Positions 44,023 to 52,864 are shown, counted from the stretch's first letter. The stretch: 64,000 nucleotides of DNA from JAJDTR01 sp965220415 (GCA_965220415.1 OZ244829.1:4030001-4094000); one strand, 5' to 3'. Translations and numbers: made by a program. Notes: a model not told the origin generated them from the sequence alone.

Positions 44023-44396
44023 CTCAAGTAACACTCCACATTGAGGATCTCTATCGCGGTCATTATCCATTCCCTTGATCTCCGCTGGAGCGCGGAAATT
44101 TGGACATATCGTATTCTATTGACATTTCGATCCTCTGGATCGAGGAAAGGGACTCCGATCAGAACGTGTTACTTGCTGAAAGAATTATTCCGACAGGGAT
44201 AATGGCGTGCTCTCAAGTAACACTCCACATTGCACTCCTCTGGAGTGCAGATGCGGGGAGGGATCATGTTCTATTGACATCTCACTCCTCTGGAGTGAAA
44301 ACCAGACCACGAAGGAACGCTTTTCACGGCTAGTCATTGAGCGAAAAAGAGTGTTACTTGCTGAATGTATCATTCCGACAGGAATGATGGGACGCT
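44023..44396. repeat. Family C array C5
   Basis: Reverse-oriented units with CAAGTAACACT, TCCTCTGGA hairpins and GAATTATTCCGACAGGGATA. The last unit has CATTCCGACAGGAATGATGG, the arm-matched variant seen in C2. Fills most of 43785-44413; no gene there. Confidence 0.6.
44046..44080 (-). repeat. U36 unit in array C5
   Basis: GATCTCTATCGCGGTCATTA to CCCTTGATC between CACATTGAG and TCCGCTGGAGCG. Confidence 0.65.
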
Positions 44397-44413
44397 ACCA
44401 ATCTTGTGGTAAT

Positions 44414-46054
44414 CTATTTCAAAATCAACATCCGGCGCGTGATTTGGGACGTGCCTGCGGTCAGTGTGTAGAAGTAAAGACCGCTGGATACCGCCTGGCC
44501 CAGCTGATCCTGCCCATCCCAATAGGCGGCGGTTTCTTTGTTCTGATAACTGCCCGGTGACTGAGTCCCAACATCTAATCGGCGCACCAGTTGTCCTCGC
44601 GTGTTGAAGATATGGAATGCCACATCTGACTTGCTCCCCAATTGATAGGGCAGCCAGGTCTCCGGATTAAACGGGTTCGGGAAGTTTTGGAATAGCGCAG
44701 TCCTCTTAATTCCCCCCAGCGTTGCCGCTCTTAGCAATGACGGTTCGACCGAGTAGGGAAGTTTCCAGTCCCTTTGTGTGTAATAGATATAAACCGCCCC
44801 ACCGTTCGGATCACCGCGATCAGGATTGCCCTTTTGCAAGCCGTACGCGGCGATGACAATAAACTCCTGCGTGGCTATTACCACATTTCCGAAACTCTGT
44901 TCCGGAAATTCCGGGGGTACGGTGGTTGCCCGAGACCCTTGCCTAATCCATTGGTCGCCGTCACGCAGATATGGGTACACGATTCCCGCATTAAGTTCAC
45001 CGTCCAGAATGGCGCCTTCGCCGTGTCGAGGGACGCCGACTAAGGCGATATTACGATTGATTGAAACCCCCGATCCGAAGCCGTCTGCCTTCTCCTTATC
45101 CTTTGCCGTAAGCTTGGCTTCCTCCCTCCAAGCGCCTCCATCGCTCGAGAAGATATATGCGGCGCTGCTCCTACCCTCTACGTCCTGCGCCAAGTCCAAA
45201 TGCGGCGCTCCGACGAGGGCATAACGCTTAATGCCGCGGTGTCCACTAATGGATACGGCATCTCCAATAAAGTCGGAGGTTTGAGCGTCAGCGGATACCA
45301 ACTTGGTTTCTTCCGTCCAATTTCCTCCATCATGAACAAAGATATATGCGGCGCCCGACTTCTTTCCGTTGTGTGTGTTGTTAGGCGCTCCAACAATGGC
45401 AAAGTCGACGCCGTTCTCGTTACCGGCGAAGGCAACCGCCTCGCCGAAATTGTCGCCTTTCGCGGTGTCGTTACCGGTGAGTTTCGCCTGCTGTCGCCAT
45501 CTGTCTCCGTTGCGGATGAAAATATAGGCGGATCCGGCTTTGCTATCGTCGAGATAAGCGCTCACGATGAGATGTTCTCCGAATATGTCGACGGAATGCC
45601 CGAAATTGTCCCTCTTTTTGCCGTCGGCGGCTTCGATTTTCTGCTGTTGCTTCCAAGCGCCCCCGCTGCGCTTGTAGACATACACGGCACCGGTGGAACT
45701 ATTAATTCCGGGGGATCCGATTGCCGCATAGTCGCCATCAATTGCCACAGCGTAACCGAAGTTGTCGTTTCGGCGTCCGTCTTCCTTCGGATCGAGCACC
45801 GCCTTCTCTTCCCAGTTGTCCTTGTTGCCTTCTCTCTTGAGCGTAAAGATATACGCTGATCCGTGCTCGATAAGGTTGTTTTCGCTGTTGATTGGGGCGC
45901 CAACAATTATCGTATGCCCGCTGATGTCTACCGACCAACCGAACTGGTCTCCCCTGTTCGGGTCGCTCGATATTAGCTTGGATTCCGCAAAAGCCGCGGT
46001 TAACAACCCAAATCCGAGCAGCGAGCAAGCCGCAAGTATTCTTAGGAATTTCAT
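44414..46054 (-). CDS. Secreted FG-GAP beta-propeller protein with FlgD-like/T9SS-type C-terminus
   Basis: 546 residues from ATG 46054 (GGAG 8 nt upstream). A signal peptide ends near AAFA. Seven FG-GAP-like blades repeat DNFGYAVAIDGDYAAIGSPG-type units (GDQFGWSVDISGHTIIVGAP and others), forming an integrin-like propeller. The C-terminal 100 residues, NFPNPFNPETWLPYQLGSKS and YWDGQDQLGQAVSSGLYFYT then ITRRMLILK, are a FlgD Ig-like/type IX secretion-type sorting domain. Likely surface displayed. A role in binding or adhesion is inferred. Nothing else in the window encodes the matching secretion machinery. Confidence 0.85.
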   Translation of the reverse strand: MKFLRILAACSLLGFGLLTAAFAESKLISSDPNRGDQFGWSVDISGHTIIVGAPINSENNLIEHGSAYIFTLKREGNKDNWEEKAVLDPKEDGRRNDNFGYAVAIDGDYAAIGSPGINSSTGAVYVYKRSGGAWKQQQKIEAADGKKRDNFGHSVDIFGEHLIVSAYLDDSKAGSAYIFIRNGDRWRQQAKLTGNDTAKGDNFGEAVAFAGNENGVDFAIVGAPNNTHNGKKSGAAYIFVHDGGNWTEETKLVSADAQTSDFIGDAVSISGHRGIKRYALVGAPHLDLAQDVEGRSSAAYIFSSDGGAWREEAKLTAKDKEKADGFGSGVSINRNIALVGVPRHGEGAILDGELNAGIVYPYLRDGDQWIRQGSRATTVPPEFPEQSFGNVVIATQEFIVIAAYGLQKGNPDRGDPNGGAVYIYYTQRDWKLPYSVEPSLLRAATLGGIKRTALFQNFPNPFNPETWLPYQLGSKSDVAFHIFNTRGQLVRRLDVGTQSPGSYQNKETAAYWDGQDQLGQAVSSGLYFYTLTAGTSQITRRMLILK

Positions 46055-46123
46055 TATCAACGCTCCTTCGTGATAGAGATTTTTGGGTGGGGATACTGTT
46101 TGCAGAACATCCGATTCTACTTA

Positions 46124-46334
46124 GAACCTGTTTGAATAATCGGTAGCAAAGCAATTTTGGTCATTTGTAGGAAGTTTTTTTGCGTTTTTATATTTGTCTT
46201 CCACGTACCTGTCGCCCCGCTGGGGCTTAGGTGCACGGCACTTTGGCGTTTCTATACACCTTCCGCCCCGCTGGGGCTGTTAGAGGCTGGTGCGCAGTGC
46301 GCACCCTACATAATGTACTTTTCAAACAGGCTCT
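46124..46334. repeat. Family A repeat, copy A6 (211 bp)
   Basis: AGAACCTGTTTGAATAATCG to TTCAAACAGGCTCT. Contains two intact GCCCCGCTGGGGC hairpins and GGTGCGCAGTGCGCACC; the uninterrupted reference copy for U36 in A5. Confidence 0.65.
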
Positions 46335-46384
46335 TAGGCTTAGGTAATGCAATGGCGGAACTTCCTCGTTTCTCATAAAGCGAC

Positions 46385-46416
46385 AGAAACCGAGTATTCC
46401 AGCACAAACTCGGTTT
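46385..46416. repeat. Family D hairpin D5
   Basis: AGAAACCGAGTATTCC and ACAAACTCGGTTTA, imperfect. Confidence 0.4.
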
Positions 46417-46636
46417 ATAACGTTCCAAAAAAGTCCCCGCCAAGCGGATATCATTTTAGCACGTCCTACAAATTGTGTCGAGAAAAAACAGACGCGGCTA
46501 TCGCGTCGCACGTCGGGTGTCCCGTAGGCGATAACACTCTTCCCCAGTGACAGCGGATAGCAATTACAATAATAGACATCTTTCCAAAAAATCCTGGAGC
46601 CCGATAGCGTCTGCGAAAGTGGTTTACGGCACACGG

Positions 46637-46811
46637 GGATTTCTATGGGGGCTCTATGGGACTTCTATCGCAGGATTAGCTATCGCGGTCGCTATCTGAT
46701 CCCTTGATCTCATTATCCGGTCACTTGAGGGATTTCTATCGCACTCGTTGTCCACTCGCTTGAGGGAACTCTATGCAATCTCTATCGCCTTCACTATCCG
46801 TTCGCTTGATC
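46637..46811 (-). repeat. Nested cluster of reverse U36 units
   Basis: Repeating CTATCGC..TC.(C/T)TATCC..TC.CTTGATC motifs with at least four partial or full units, like the 26398 cluster in the opposite orientation. Confidence 0.55.
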
Positions 46812-46922
46812 CTATTATACTTTGCGTTGGGTATTATTGCGCTTTATTTTCCAGAAATAATTGTTTCAAATAGGACTTACGTAGCACCAGCAGGTCGGGA
46901 ATCAGAGTTCCCTCGTACAAGG

Positions 46923-46977
46923 GTCGCGACCTGGAGATCGCTCCTACAGAAGACGCAATTTCTGACAGTGTGGAGTA
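46923..46977. repeat. Family I end with family E hairpin
   Basis: GTCGCGACCTGGAGATCGCT then CCTAC (hairpin), followed by ACGCAATTTCTGACAGTGTG and GAGTA, the family I terminus as in 26667-26803 reversed. Confidence 0.45.
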
Positions 46978-46992
46978 TATATGCAATATTCT

Positions 46993-47028
46993 CAGCTCGA
47001 CTTTGTACAAATGTACAAAGTCGAGCTA
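46993..47028. repeat. Joined family F ends (36-bp palindrome)
   Basis: CAGCTCGACTTTGTACAA directly followed by ATGTACAAAGTCGAGCT: both F ends with the interior missing. Confidence 0.5.
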
Positions 47029-47141
47029 ATGACTATAGACTCTTTGCAAGATTCTATACAAGCAGATTCGCAAGTACCCCGCATGTCAAAGTCCTGAATT
47101 TGGATACGTTTTCCTTATTTCTTGATTGGGTTGGAGAATGT

Positions 47142-47168
47142 GGTCGCTATTCGGAAATCGCTCCTACC
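47142..47168. repeat. Degenerate family E hairpin
   Basis: GTCGCTATTCGGAAATCGCT then CCTACC. Last repeat before the NfeD operon promoter; 46061-47373 contains no convincing gene. Confidence 0.35.
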
Positions 47169-47373
47169 GGCACGGCGTATTTCAAAACAGCGTTGACGAC
47201 ATCGCAAAGAAACGGCAAATACCGTGCAGGCATCAGGGGTTGTTGGCGCGAATGCGATGGCGTTAGATTTCTGATAAATATTCGCGTTTTCCCGCCATCG
47301 CAGGGCCGTCTAGCAGACGAGGTTGCCAATCGGTCACAGGAATCATCGCCGTAAATGTTGAGTTTCAAAAGGC

Positions 47374-47402
47374 TTGACAGGGTACGGCGTGATGGATATA
47401 AT
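47374..47402 (+). promoter_or_regulatory. Sigma-70 promoter of the NfeD/flotillin operon
   Basis: TTGACA, 17 bp, TATAAT, both exact consensus. The leader to the first ATG is about 105 nt. Confidence 0.8.
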
Positions 47403-47513
47403 AGTGATGTGTATTCTATTCGCTTTGATTGCAGATTGAGCCAGACCGACTTTGAGGAACCCATAAACTTTTCCACCTCATTCGCCCTCCGCACTTAGGA
47501 AGAGGTGATTGCC

Positions 47514-49043
47514 ATGTTTAGCAGAACACGTTTGACAAGCCACATATTAATAATACTCGGCGTTAGCCTCCTTGCCATGTCATTGGTCTCATTGGCTCAA
47601 GATGATGCCTTGGTGCATATTGTCAATATACGCGATCAGATTGGCAGCGGGATAGGCACTTACATCCAGAGCGGAATTGAGCGTGCCGAAACAGCCAATG
47701 CGGATGCTGTTATTTTCGACGTTAACACCCCCGGCGGTCGCGTTGATGCAGCAGTGAATATAATTAATGCCATTCAAGACACTAAGGTGCCAACCATCGC
47801 TTATGTAAATCGGCAGGCAATCTCCGCAGGCGCAATGATTTCCATCGCCTGCGATCAGATTGTGATGGCGTCGGGCGGAGCCATCGGCGACGCCGCGCCG
47901 GTCTCGATTGACGGAGAAGAGGCTGGAGAAAAAGCGCTTTCTTATATTCGCGGGACAATTCAAACAACTGCGGAACGACAAGGGTACAATACTCATATCG
48001 CTGTTGCGATGGTTGACAAAAAAAGGGTACTTGTCAGGCGAGCTAACGGTGAAATCGTTTCGTACCTACCCAACGTTTATGAAGACAAAAGGCAAAAAGG
48101 AGAGGAGATGGAGGTCATCTCCGCCGAGGGCGAGTTGTTGACTTTGACCACCGATCAAGCGTTAGAATATGGCTTTGCAAGTGGGCGCGCGGAAACAATC
48201 GAAGAACTCTTGGCGATGTATCAAATTGTCGAGATTGATGGGGCTATGACAGTGCTAACAGCAGAAGCCGCGGCGCAGAAACAGGAAGAACTTGGCGCCG
48301 CAAGCATACGGTTCATTAAGTCACTTGAAGGCGCCGCAACCGACGAAGCCCGGGTTTCATTGGCGGATCGGATTGTCATTTTCCTCACTAGCCCCATCAT
48401 TAGTTCTCTCCTGCTCTCCCTCGGGATGCTTGGATTGTGGATAGAAATACAATCGCCCGGCTTTGGCGTGCCCGGAATGGTCGGTCTGCTCTGTCTGGGA
48501 ATTTTCTTCGGCGGACACATGCTAAGCCAAATTGATGCCCAGTGGGCGGCATTGGCGTTTGTTTTGGGATTGGGGTTGATTTTGGTGGAGGTTTTCATCC
48601 TGCCGGGATTTGGAGTTGCGGGGATTGCGGGGATAATCCTCATGTTCGGCGGTATATTTTATGTATTCAAGAGCGCCTATCAGTTTGAAACGGCGATTTT
48701 GGCATTCTCATCTGTTATCGTCCTCACCGCTGCCTTTGTGATAGCCACGTTTTGTTTCTTCCCAAAGACACGCGCATGGAAGCATTTCGCTCTAGCGACC
48801 GAGATGAGTTCGGACATCGGTTTTCATTCTGCTGGGGATGAAGATTATCAGAGTTACATCGGACAGACTGGTACGGCAATTACGCCCTTGCGTCCGGCAG
48901 GTACCATCCGCCTCGCCGGTAAACGCGTTGACGTGCTTACCGCGGGCGATTTTATCCCTTCTGAAACCCCCGTTAAAGTAATAGATGTGGAAGGATCGAA
49001 GGTCTTCGTGGAAGCCTTGGACGAGGGAACCAACACAACGTAA
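47514..49043 (+). CDS. NfeD-family membrane serine protease (long form)
   Basis: 509 residues from ATG 47514 (GAGG 8 nt upstream; GTG 47505 is also possible). After a signal or TM segment (ILIILGVSLLAMSLVSL) comes a ClpP-like protease domain: FDVNTPGGRVDAAVNIINAI, NRQAISAGAMISIACD (nucleophile Ser about 104, by analogy to archaeal 1510-N) and GDAAPVS; the candidate Lys is near 140. Four TM helices at about 290-420 form the NfeD membrane part, then an OB-fold domain (GQTGTAITPLRPAGTIRLAG). NfeD proteins partner with flotillin/stomatin proteins, two of which follow in this operon. Confidence 0.85.
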   Translation: MFSRTRLTSHILIILGVSLLAMSLVSLAQDDALVHIVNIRDQIGSGIGTYIQSGIERAETANADAVIFDVNTPGGRVDAAVNIINAIQDTKVPTIAYVNRQAISAGAMISIACDQIVMASGGAIGDAAPVSIDGEEAGEKALSYIRGTIQTTAERQGYNTHIAVAMVDKKRVLVRRANGEIVSYLPNVYEDKRQKGEEMEVISAEGELLTLTTDQALEYGFASGRAETIEELLAMYQIVEIDGAMTVLTAEAAAQKQEELGAASIRFIKSLEGAATDEARVSLADRIVIFLTSPIISSLLLSLGMLGLWIEIQSPGFGVPGMVGLLCLGIFFGGHMLSQIDAQWAALAFVLGLGLILVEVFILPGFGVAGIAGIILMFGGIFYVFKSAYQFETAILAFSSVIVLTAAFVIATFCFFPKTRAWKHFALATEMSSDIGFHSAGDEDYQSYIGQTGTAITPLRPAGTIRLAGKRVDVLTAGDFIPSETPVKVIDVEGSKVFVEALDEGTNTT

Positions 49044-49137
49044 GACAGTATCCAATTTACACAGCGCACTCAACTCCTCTAGGTCTTTGAAGGAAAGATT
49101 GAAATTCTGCGATAATCTACCATAAAAGGATGCGCTT

Positions 49138-49620
49138 ATGCCGTCGCTACCCCTCTTTCTCCTCGGTTTAGGGGTTCTATTGCTATTCATTGAGATCATT
49201 CTGCTTCCCGGTTTCGGGGCGGCTGGTGTGCCGGGAATTATTCTCATATGCGTAGGCATTGGGATAGTTTGGTTCGAAAACGGTTGGGAGACCGCCTCGC
49301 TTTACGCCGGAGGGACAGTCGTCATTATTATCCCGCTTGCCATCTTGGGATTGTGGCTCGCACCTCGAACGCGACTTGGTCGAACCGTCATTCTACAGAC
49401 CGCTCAAAATAGCGACGACGGTTTTCAAGCCCCGCCACAGGAGCTGGCAGCGTTAGTCGGACACTCCGGTCAGTCCGCGTCTCCCCTCAGACCGGCAGGA
49501 GTTGCCTTGATTGATGGCAAGCGGATAGACGTAGTCACCAATGGAGAGTTCATACAGCCCGAAACCGAAGTAGAAGTGGTTGCCGTTGAGGGACGTCGGG
49601 TTGTCGTGCGGAGCCGGTAA
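49138..49620 (+). CDS. Short NfeD-like protein
   Basis: 160 residues. Two or three TM helices (LPLFLLGLGVLLLFIEIILL, VVIIIPLAILGLWLAP) precede a C-terminal OB fold: GHSGQSASPLRPAGVALIDG and VVAVEGRRVVVRSR. It lacks the protease domain and matches the short NfeD form (NfeD1a/b) that usually pairs with flotillin. The OB part is nearly the same as that of the next gene, suggesting duplication. The start follows AAAGGATGCGCTT. Confidence 0.8.
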   Translation: MPSLPLFLLGLGVLLLFIEIILLPGFGAAGVPGIILICVGIGIVWFENGWETASLYAGGTVVIIIPLAILGLWLAPRTRLGRTVILQTAQNSDDGFQAPPQELAALVGHSGQSASPLRPAGVALIDGKRIDVVTNGEFIQPETEVEVVAVEGRRVVVRSR

Positions 49621-49646
49621 ACAGTTATCAATTAGGGGAATTCGGG

Positions 49647-49949
49647 ATGAATACAATTCTAACTTTGGCAATTGTTGCGGTGCTGATAGTCATTGTGGTG
49701 AAATTAGTGCGGACCCTTATTCTCAAGACTACAGAGAATAGCGCCGATGGATTTCAGGCGGCGCCTCAAGAACTATCGGCTTTAGCCGGGCAATCCGGAC
49801 AATCCCTATCACCGCTGCGACCGGCGGGAGTTGCGCTAATTGACGGCCAGCGGGTGGATGTGGTCACCAATGGAGAATTCATCGAGCCTGAAACAGAGGT
49901 GGAAGTGGTTGCCGTAGAAGGAAGCCGGGTTGTTGTCCGAACCCTGTAG
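49647..49949 (+). CDS. Mini-NfeD: one membrane helix plus OB fold
   Basis: 100 residues. One TM helix (ILTLAIVAVLIVIVVKLV) then the same OB fold as the gene before it: GQSGQSLSPLRPAGVALIDG, QRVDVVTNGEFIEPETEVEV. It has lost the multi-helix membrane part. About 75% identity to the preceding OB region by eye suggests tandem duplication followed by trimming. Probably anchored in the inner membrane and part of the same complex. Starts 26 bp after the previous stop. Confidence 0.75.
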   Translation: MNTILTLAIVAVLIVIVVKLVRTLILKTTENSADGFQAAPQELSALAGQSGQSLSPLRPAGVALIDGQRVDVVTNGEFIEPETEVEVVAVEGSRVVVRTL

Positions 49950-49978
49950 ACAATCTGCAAAGAAGGAGAAATTGAACC

Positions 49979-50794
49979 GTGGAAGAATTGATGGGCGCAA
50001 TGAAAGAACTGTTGCCAATCGTCACTATTTTAGGCTTTGCAGTCACAATATTTCTATTGGGATGGCGCATTCCCAGTAGGGCAGAAATGAATAGGATAGC
50101 AGACAACCTCCAAAAGCAAATTTATAATGAGACATCCAGTCGTCAGAAGCAGATTGAAGGCGCAACAACCAGTCTTCAAAAGCAGATTGAAAACGAAACA
50201 GCCAGTCGTCAGAAGCAGATTGAAGGCGCAACAACCAGCCTTCAGGAGCAGATTGAAAGCACAACAGCCAATCTTCAAAAGCAGATTGAAAACGAAACAG
50301 CCAGTCGTCAGAAGCAGATTGAAGGCGTAACAACCAGTCTTCAAAAGCAGATTGAAAGCACAACAACCAGTCTTCAGGAGCAGATTGAAAGCACAACAAC
50401 CAATCTTCAAAAACAGATTGAAAACGAAACAGCCAGTCGCCAAAAGCAGATTGAAAGCGTAACAACCAGTCTTCAAAAGCAGATTGAAAGCACAACAACC
50501 AACCTTCAAAAGCAGATTGAAAACGAAACCTCTAATCTTCAAAAGCAGATTGACAAAGTATTTACCACTTCCTTGGCAATCTCTAATGAAATCCGTGAAG
50601 ATATGAGATTGATGCAGTCTCAGATGGTGAGACTCGGCGAGAAGATTGACGCCAACACCGAGGCAATTCATGCCAACTCGCAGGCAATTCACGCCGACAT
50701 AAGCAAACTCAATGCCAAGATTGAAGTAGTCTCTCACGTGCTCCAAGCTGAAGTCGGAAACAGGGACAACCAAGAATCCCCATCTCAATCGTAA
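49979..50794 (+). CDS. Membrane-anchored coiled-coil protein of 14 hendecad repeats
   Basis: 271 residues, GTG start (AAGGAG 10 nt upstream). One TM helix (LPIVTILGFAVTIFLLGW, about 12-29) is followed by 14 copies of an 11-residue unit (N/S-L/R-Q-K/E-Q-I-E-x-x-T-x; residues 43-196) such as SRQKQIEGATT and NLQKQIESTTT. Eleven-residue periodicity implies a right-handed or straight coiled coil. The C-terminal 75 residues add a heptad-like helix (MVRLGEKIDANTEAIHANSQ). No family recognised. It sits between mini-NfeD and FloA, so it may scaffold or space the complex. Copy number may vary between strains. Confidence 0.75.
   Translation: MEELMGAMKELLPIVTILGFAVTIFLLGWRIPSRAEMNRIADNLQKQIYNETSSRQKQIEGATTSLQKQIENETASRQKQIEGATTSLQEQIESTTANLQKQIENETASRQKQIEGVTTSLQKQIESTTTSLQEQIESTTTNLQKQIENETASRQKQIESVTTSLQKQIESTTTNLQKQIENETSNLQKQIDKVFTTSLAISNEIREDMRLMQSQMVRLGEKIDANTEAIHANSQAIHADISKLNAKIEVVSHVLQAEVGNRDNQESPSQS
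50105..50566 (+). repeat. 33-bp tandem repeat, 14 units (coding)
   Basis: Encodes the hendecads. Units are similar but not identical (for example AACAACCAGTCTTCAAAAGC in several). Unit junctions are in frame with no stop in either strand's frames used here, so expansion or contraction by whole units keeps the frame. Confidence 0.8.
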
Positions 50795-50823
50795 AAGTTA
50801 TGAAAACAGGAAGGAGAGCCTAG

Positions 50824-51729
50824 ATGCCTGATATAACAGGTTTTACAGCGATTATCGCCGTACTGATACTGATTTTTCTGCTAGTATTCTTTTGGTTTGT
50901 GCCTGTCGGTCTGTGGATCGCCGCTCAAGCGGCAGGCGTGCGGATCCGCATTATCGGCGATTTGGTCGGGATGCGTTTACGGCGGGTTAACCCAAATGTG
51001 ATTGTTAATGCGCAGATTAGCTCCACGAAAGCGGGGCTGACCGTTAAAACAACCGACCTTGAAGCTCACTACCTTGCGGGCGGAAACGTGTTGAGGGTTG
51101 TGAACGCATTGATTGCCGCGGATAAAGCCAAAATCGACCTCAATTTCCAGCGTTCCGCTGCAATCGACTTGGCGGGGCGAGATGTATTTGAAGCCGTGCA
51201 GGTGAGCGTCAACCCTCGCGTCATCACGACACCGCGCATCAGCACGGTCGCACTTGACGGCGTTGAGTTGATTGCCGTCGTGCGAATCACTGTCAGGACG
51301 AACATCAACAGACTCGTCGGTGGCGCCGGCGAAGAGACAATCATTGCACGGGTCGGAGAGGGCATTATTAGCGCAATCGGTGCCGCGGAGACCTATGAGG
51401 ATGTCCTTGAAAATCCCGACGTTATGTCCAAGACCGTGTTGGATCGGGGGTTAGACGCGGGCACCGCCTATGAGATTCTCTCCATTGATATTGCCGATGT
51501 CAATGTCGGGAAGAACATCGGAGCCGAACTCCAAGCCGAGCAGGCCGAAGCTGATCTGGTCGTTGCTCAGGCAAAGGCGGAGGAAAGACGAGCGATGGCA
51601 GTCGCGCGTAAGCAGGAGATGACAGCCAACGTTCAAAAGATGCGAGCTACCGTTGTCGAAGCCGAGGCTTCCGTGCCCCGCGCGCTAGCAGGTGCGTTCC
51701 GCGAAGGCACCTTAACACCGCAATCATAG
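50824..51729 (+). CDS. floA: Flotillin-like protein FloA (first copy)
   Basis: 301 residues. A hairpin membrane segment at about 8-34 (FTAIIAVLILIFLLVFFWFV), then an SPFH domain (RIIGDLVGMRLRRVNPNVIV, RDVFEAVQVSVNPRVITTPR, ETIIARVGEGIISAIGAAET) and a helical EA-rich tail (AELQAEQAEADLVVAQAKAE). This is the YqfA/FloA (UPF0365) family that forms membrane microdomains. AGGAAGGAGAGCCTAG precedes the ATG. It is 14 bp before the second copy. Confidence 0.9.
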   Translation: MPDITGFTAIIAVLILIFLLVFFWFVPVGLWIAAQAAGVRIRIIGDLVGMRLRRVNPNVIVNAQISSTKAGLTVKTTDLEAHYLAGGNVLRVVNALIAADKAKIDLNFQRSAAIDLAGRDVFEAVQVSVNPRVITTPRISTVALDGVELIAVVRITVRTNINRLVGGAGEETIIARVGEGIISAIGAAETYEDVLENPDVMSKTVLDRGLDAGTAYEILSIDIADVNVGKNIGAELQAEQAEADLVVAQAKAEERRAMAVARKQEMTANVQKMRATVVEAEASVPRALAGAFREGTLTPQS

Positions 51730-51743
51730 AAGGAGGGATTCAG

Positions 51744-52775
51744 ATGCCGTCAGTTGTTGCTATACTCGCGGTTCTTGTTATTGTATTTCTCATTTTCCTC
51801 ACGACGTTCGTGCCTATCGGTCTGTGGATTACCGCTATTGCGGCGAATGTACGTGTGCGAATCTTCGGCGATCTGGTCGCGATGCGTTTGCGGCGTGTGC
51901 CTCCCAAAGGCATCATAGAGCCGCAAATCAACGCGACCAAGGCAGGTCTCAACCTTTCGCTTGATGAACTTGAGGCGCACTATCTCGCTGGCGGAAGGGT
52001 CGCCAGCGTCGTCGCGGCGCTCATTGCCGCAGATAAAGCGAATATCTCGCTGGATTTCGCACAAGCCGCCGCAATTGACCTTGCCGGCCGCGATGTGTTG
52101 CAGGCGGTACAGGTCAGCGTCACACCGGAGATTATCGACATTCCCTCCAAGGGCGACAGCCAGACCGGAATTACCGCCGTTGCGCGCGATGGCATTCAAC
52201 TGATTGTCAAGGCGCGGGTGACGGTGAGAGCAGACATCGATCGACTGGTCGGCGGGGCTACCGAAGAAACCATTAGAGCCAGAGTGGGTGAAGGGATCAT
52301 CACGACAATCGGCTCTGCGGCAAGCCACAAGGAGGTACTGGAAAGCCCGGTGCGCATTTCGGAAACCGTGCTCGAAAAAGGGTTATCCGCCGGGACCGCC
52401 TTTGAAATTTTGTCAATTGATATCGCCGACATTAACGTAGGCGAGAACGTAGGCGCCAAGCTGCAGACCGATCAGGCGCAAGCCGAGTTGAAGATCGCTC
52501 AAGCGAAAGCGGAGGAGCGGAGAGCTAGGGCGCAAGCGGAGGAGGAGGAGAACAAAGCGCTTGTTGAAGAGATGACGGTTACCCTTGTAGAAGCGGAAGC
52601 CGAAGTTCCTCGCGCTATCGCCGATTCCTTTGATTCCAGTCGAATGAGCGTTATGGACTACTATAACCTCAGGAATATCCTCGCCGACACGGAGATGCGG
52701 CAAGCCATTGCCTCTCCCGGCGGCGAGCGCGAAACCGACACGACTAGATCAGCGCATTCGATGGGGCTTACGTAG
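51744..52775 (+). CDS. floA: Flotillin-like protein FloA (second copy)
   Basis: 343 residues. Same order as the first copy: membrane segment (LAVLVIVFLIFLTTFVPIGL), SPFH (RDVLQAVQVSVTPEIIDIPS, ETIRARVGEGIITTIGSAAS), EA-rich helix (AQAELKIAQAKAEERRARAQ). The C-terminus is about 40 residues longer (ADSFDSSRMSVMDYYNLRNI then LADTEMRQAIASPGGERETD), the part that most FloA proteins have and the first copy lacks. The two copies may form mixed oligomers. GAAGGAGGGATTCAG precedes the ATG. Confidence 0.9.
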   Translation: MPSVVAILAVLVIVFLIFLTTFVPIGLWITAIAANVRVRIFGDLVAMRLRRVPPKGIIEPQINATKAGLNLSLDELEAHYLAGGRVASVVAALIAADKANISLDFAQAAAIDLAGRDVLQAVQVSVTPEIIDIPSKGDSQTGITAVARDGIQLIVKARVTVRADIDRLVGGATEETIRARVGEGIITTIGSAASHKEVLESPVRISETVLEKGLSAGTAFEILSIDIADINVGENVGAKLQTDQAQAELKIAQAKAEERRARAQAEEEENKALVEEMTVTLVEAEAEVPRAIADSFDSSRMSVMDYYNLRNILADTEMRQAIASPGGERETDTTRSAHSMGLT

Positions 52776-52785
52776 GTCACCGAAG

Positions 52786-52836
52786 CAGGGCGGTGGATTC
52801 AGTTCATCTTCATTTGAACGTGCTCACACCGCCCTG
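52786..52836 (+). other. Inverted repeat in the FloA2-next gene gap
   Basis: CAGGGCGGTG and CACCGCCCTG 31 bp apart, followed by AAAA. There is no U run, so it may be an mRNA processing or stability structure. Confidence 0.4.
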
Positions 52837-52864
52837 AAAAACGTCACAAGTAAGGTAAACAACC

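Noticed and set aside
46773..47354. 193-codon plus-strand frame
   Set aside because: Starts in U36 repeats and crosses family I and F remnants; no site, no motif.
50043..50788. Two long antisense frames across the hendecad repeat
   Set aside because: They are made only by the tandem 33-bp repeat read backwards (repetitive Cys/Leu/Phe-rich peptides).
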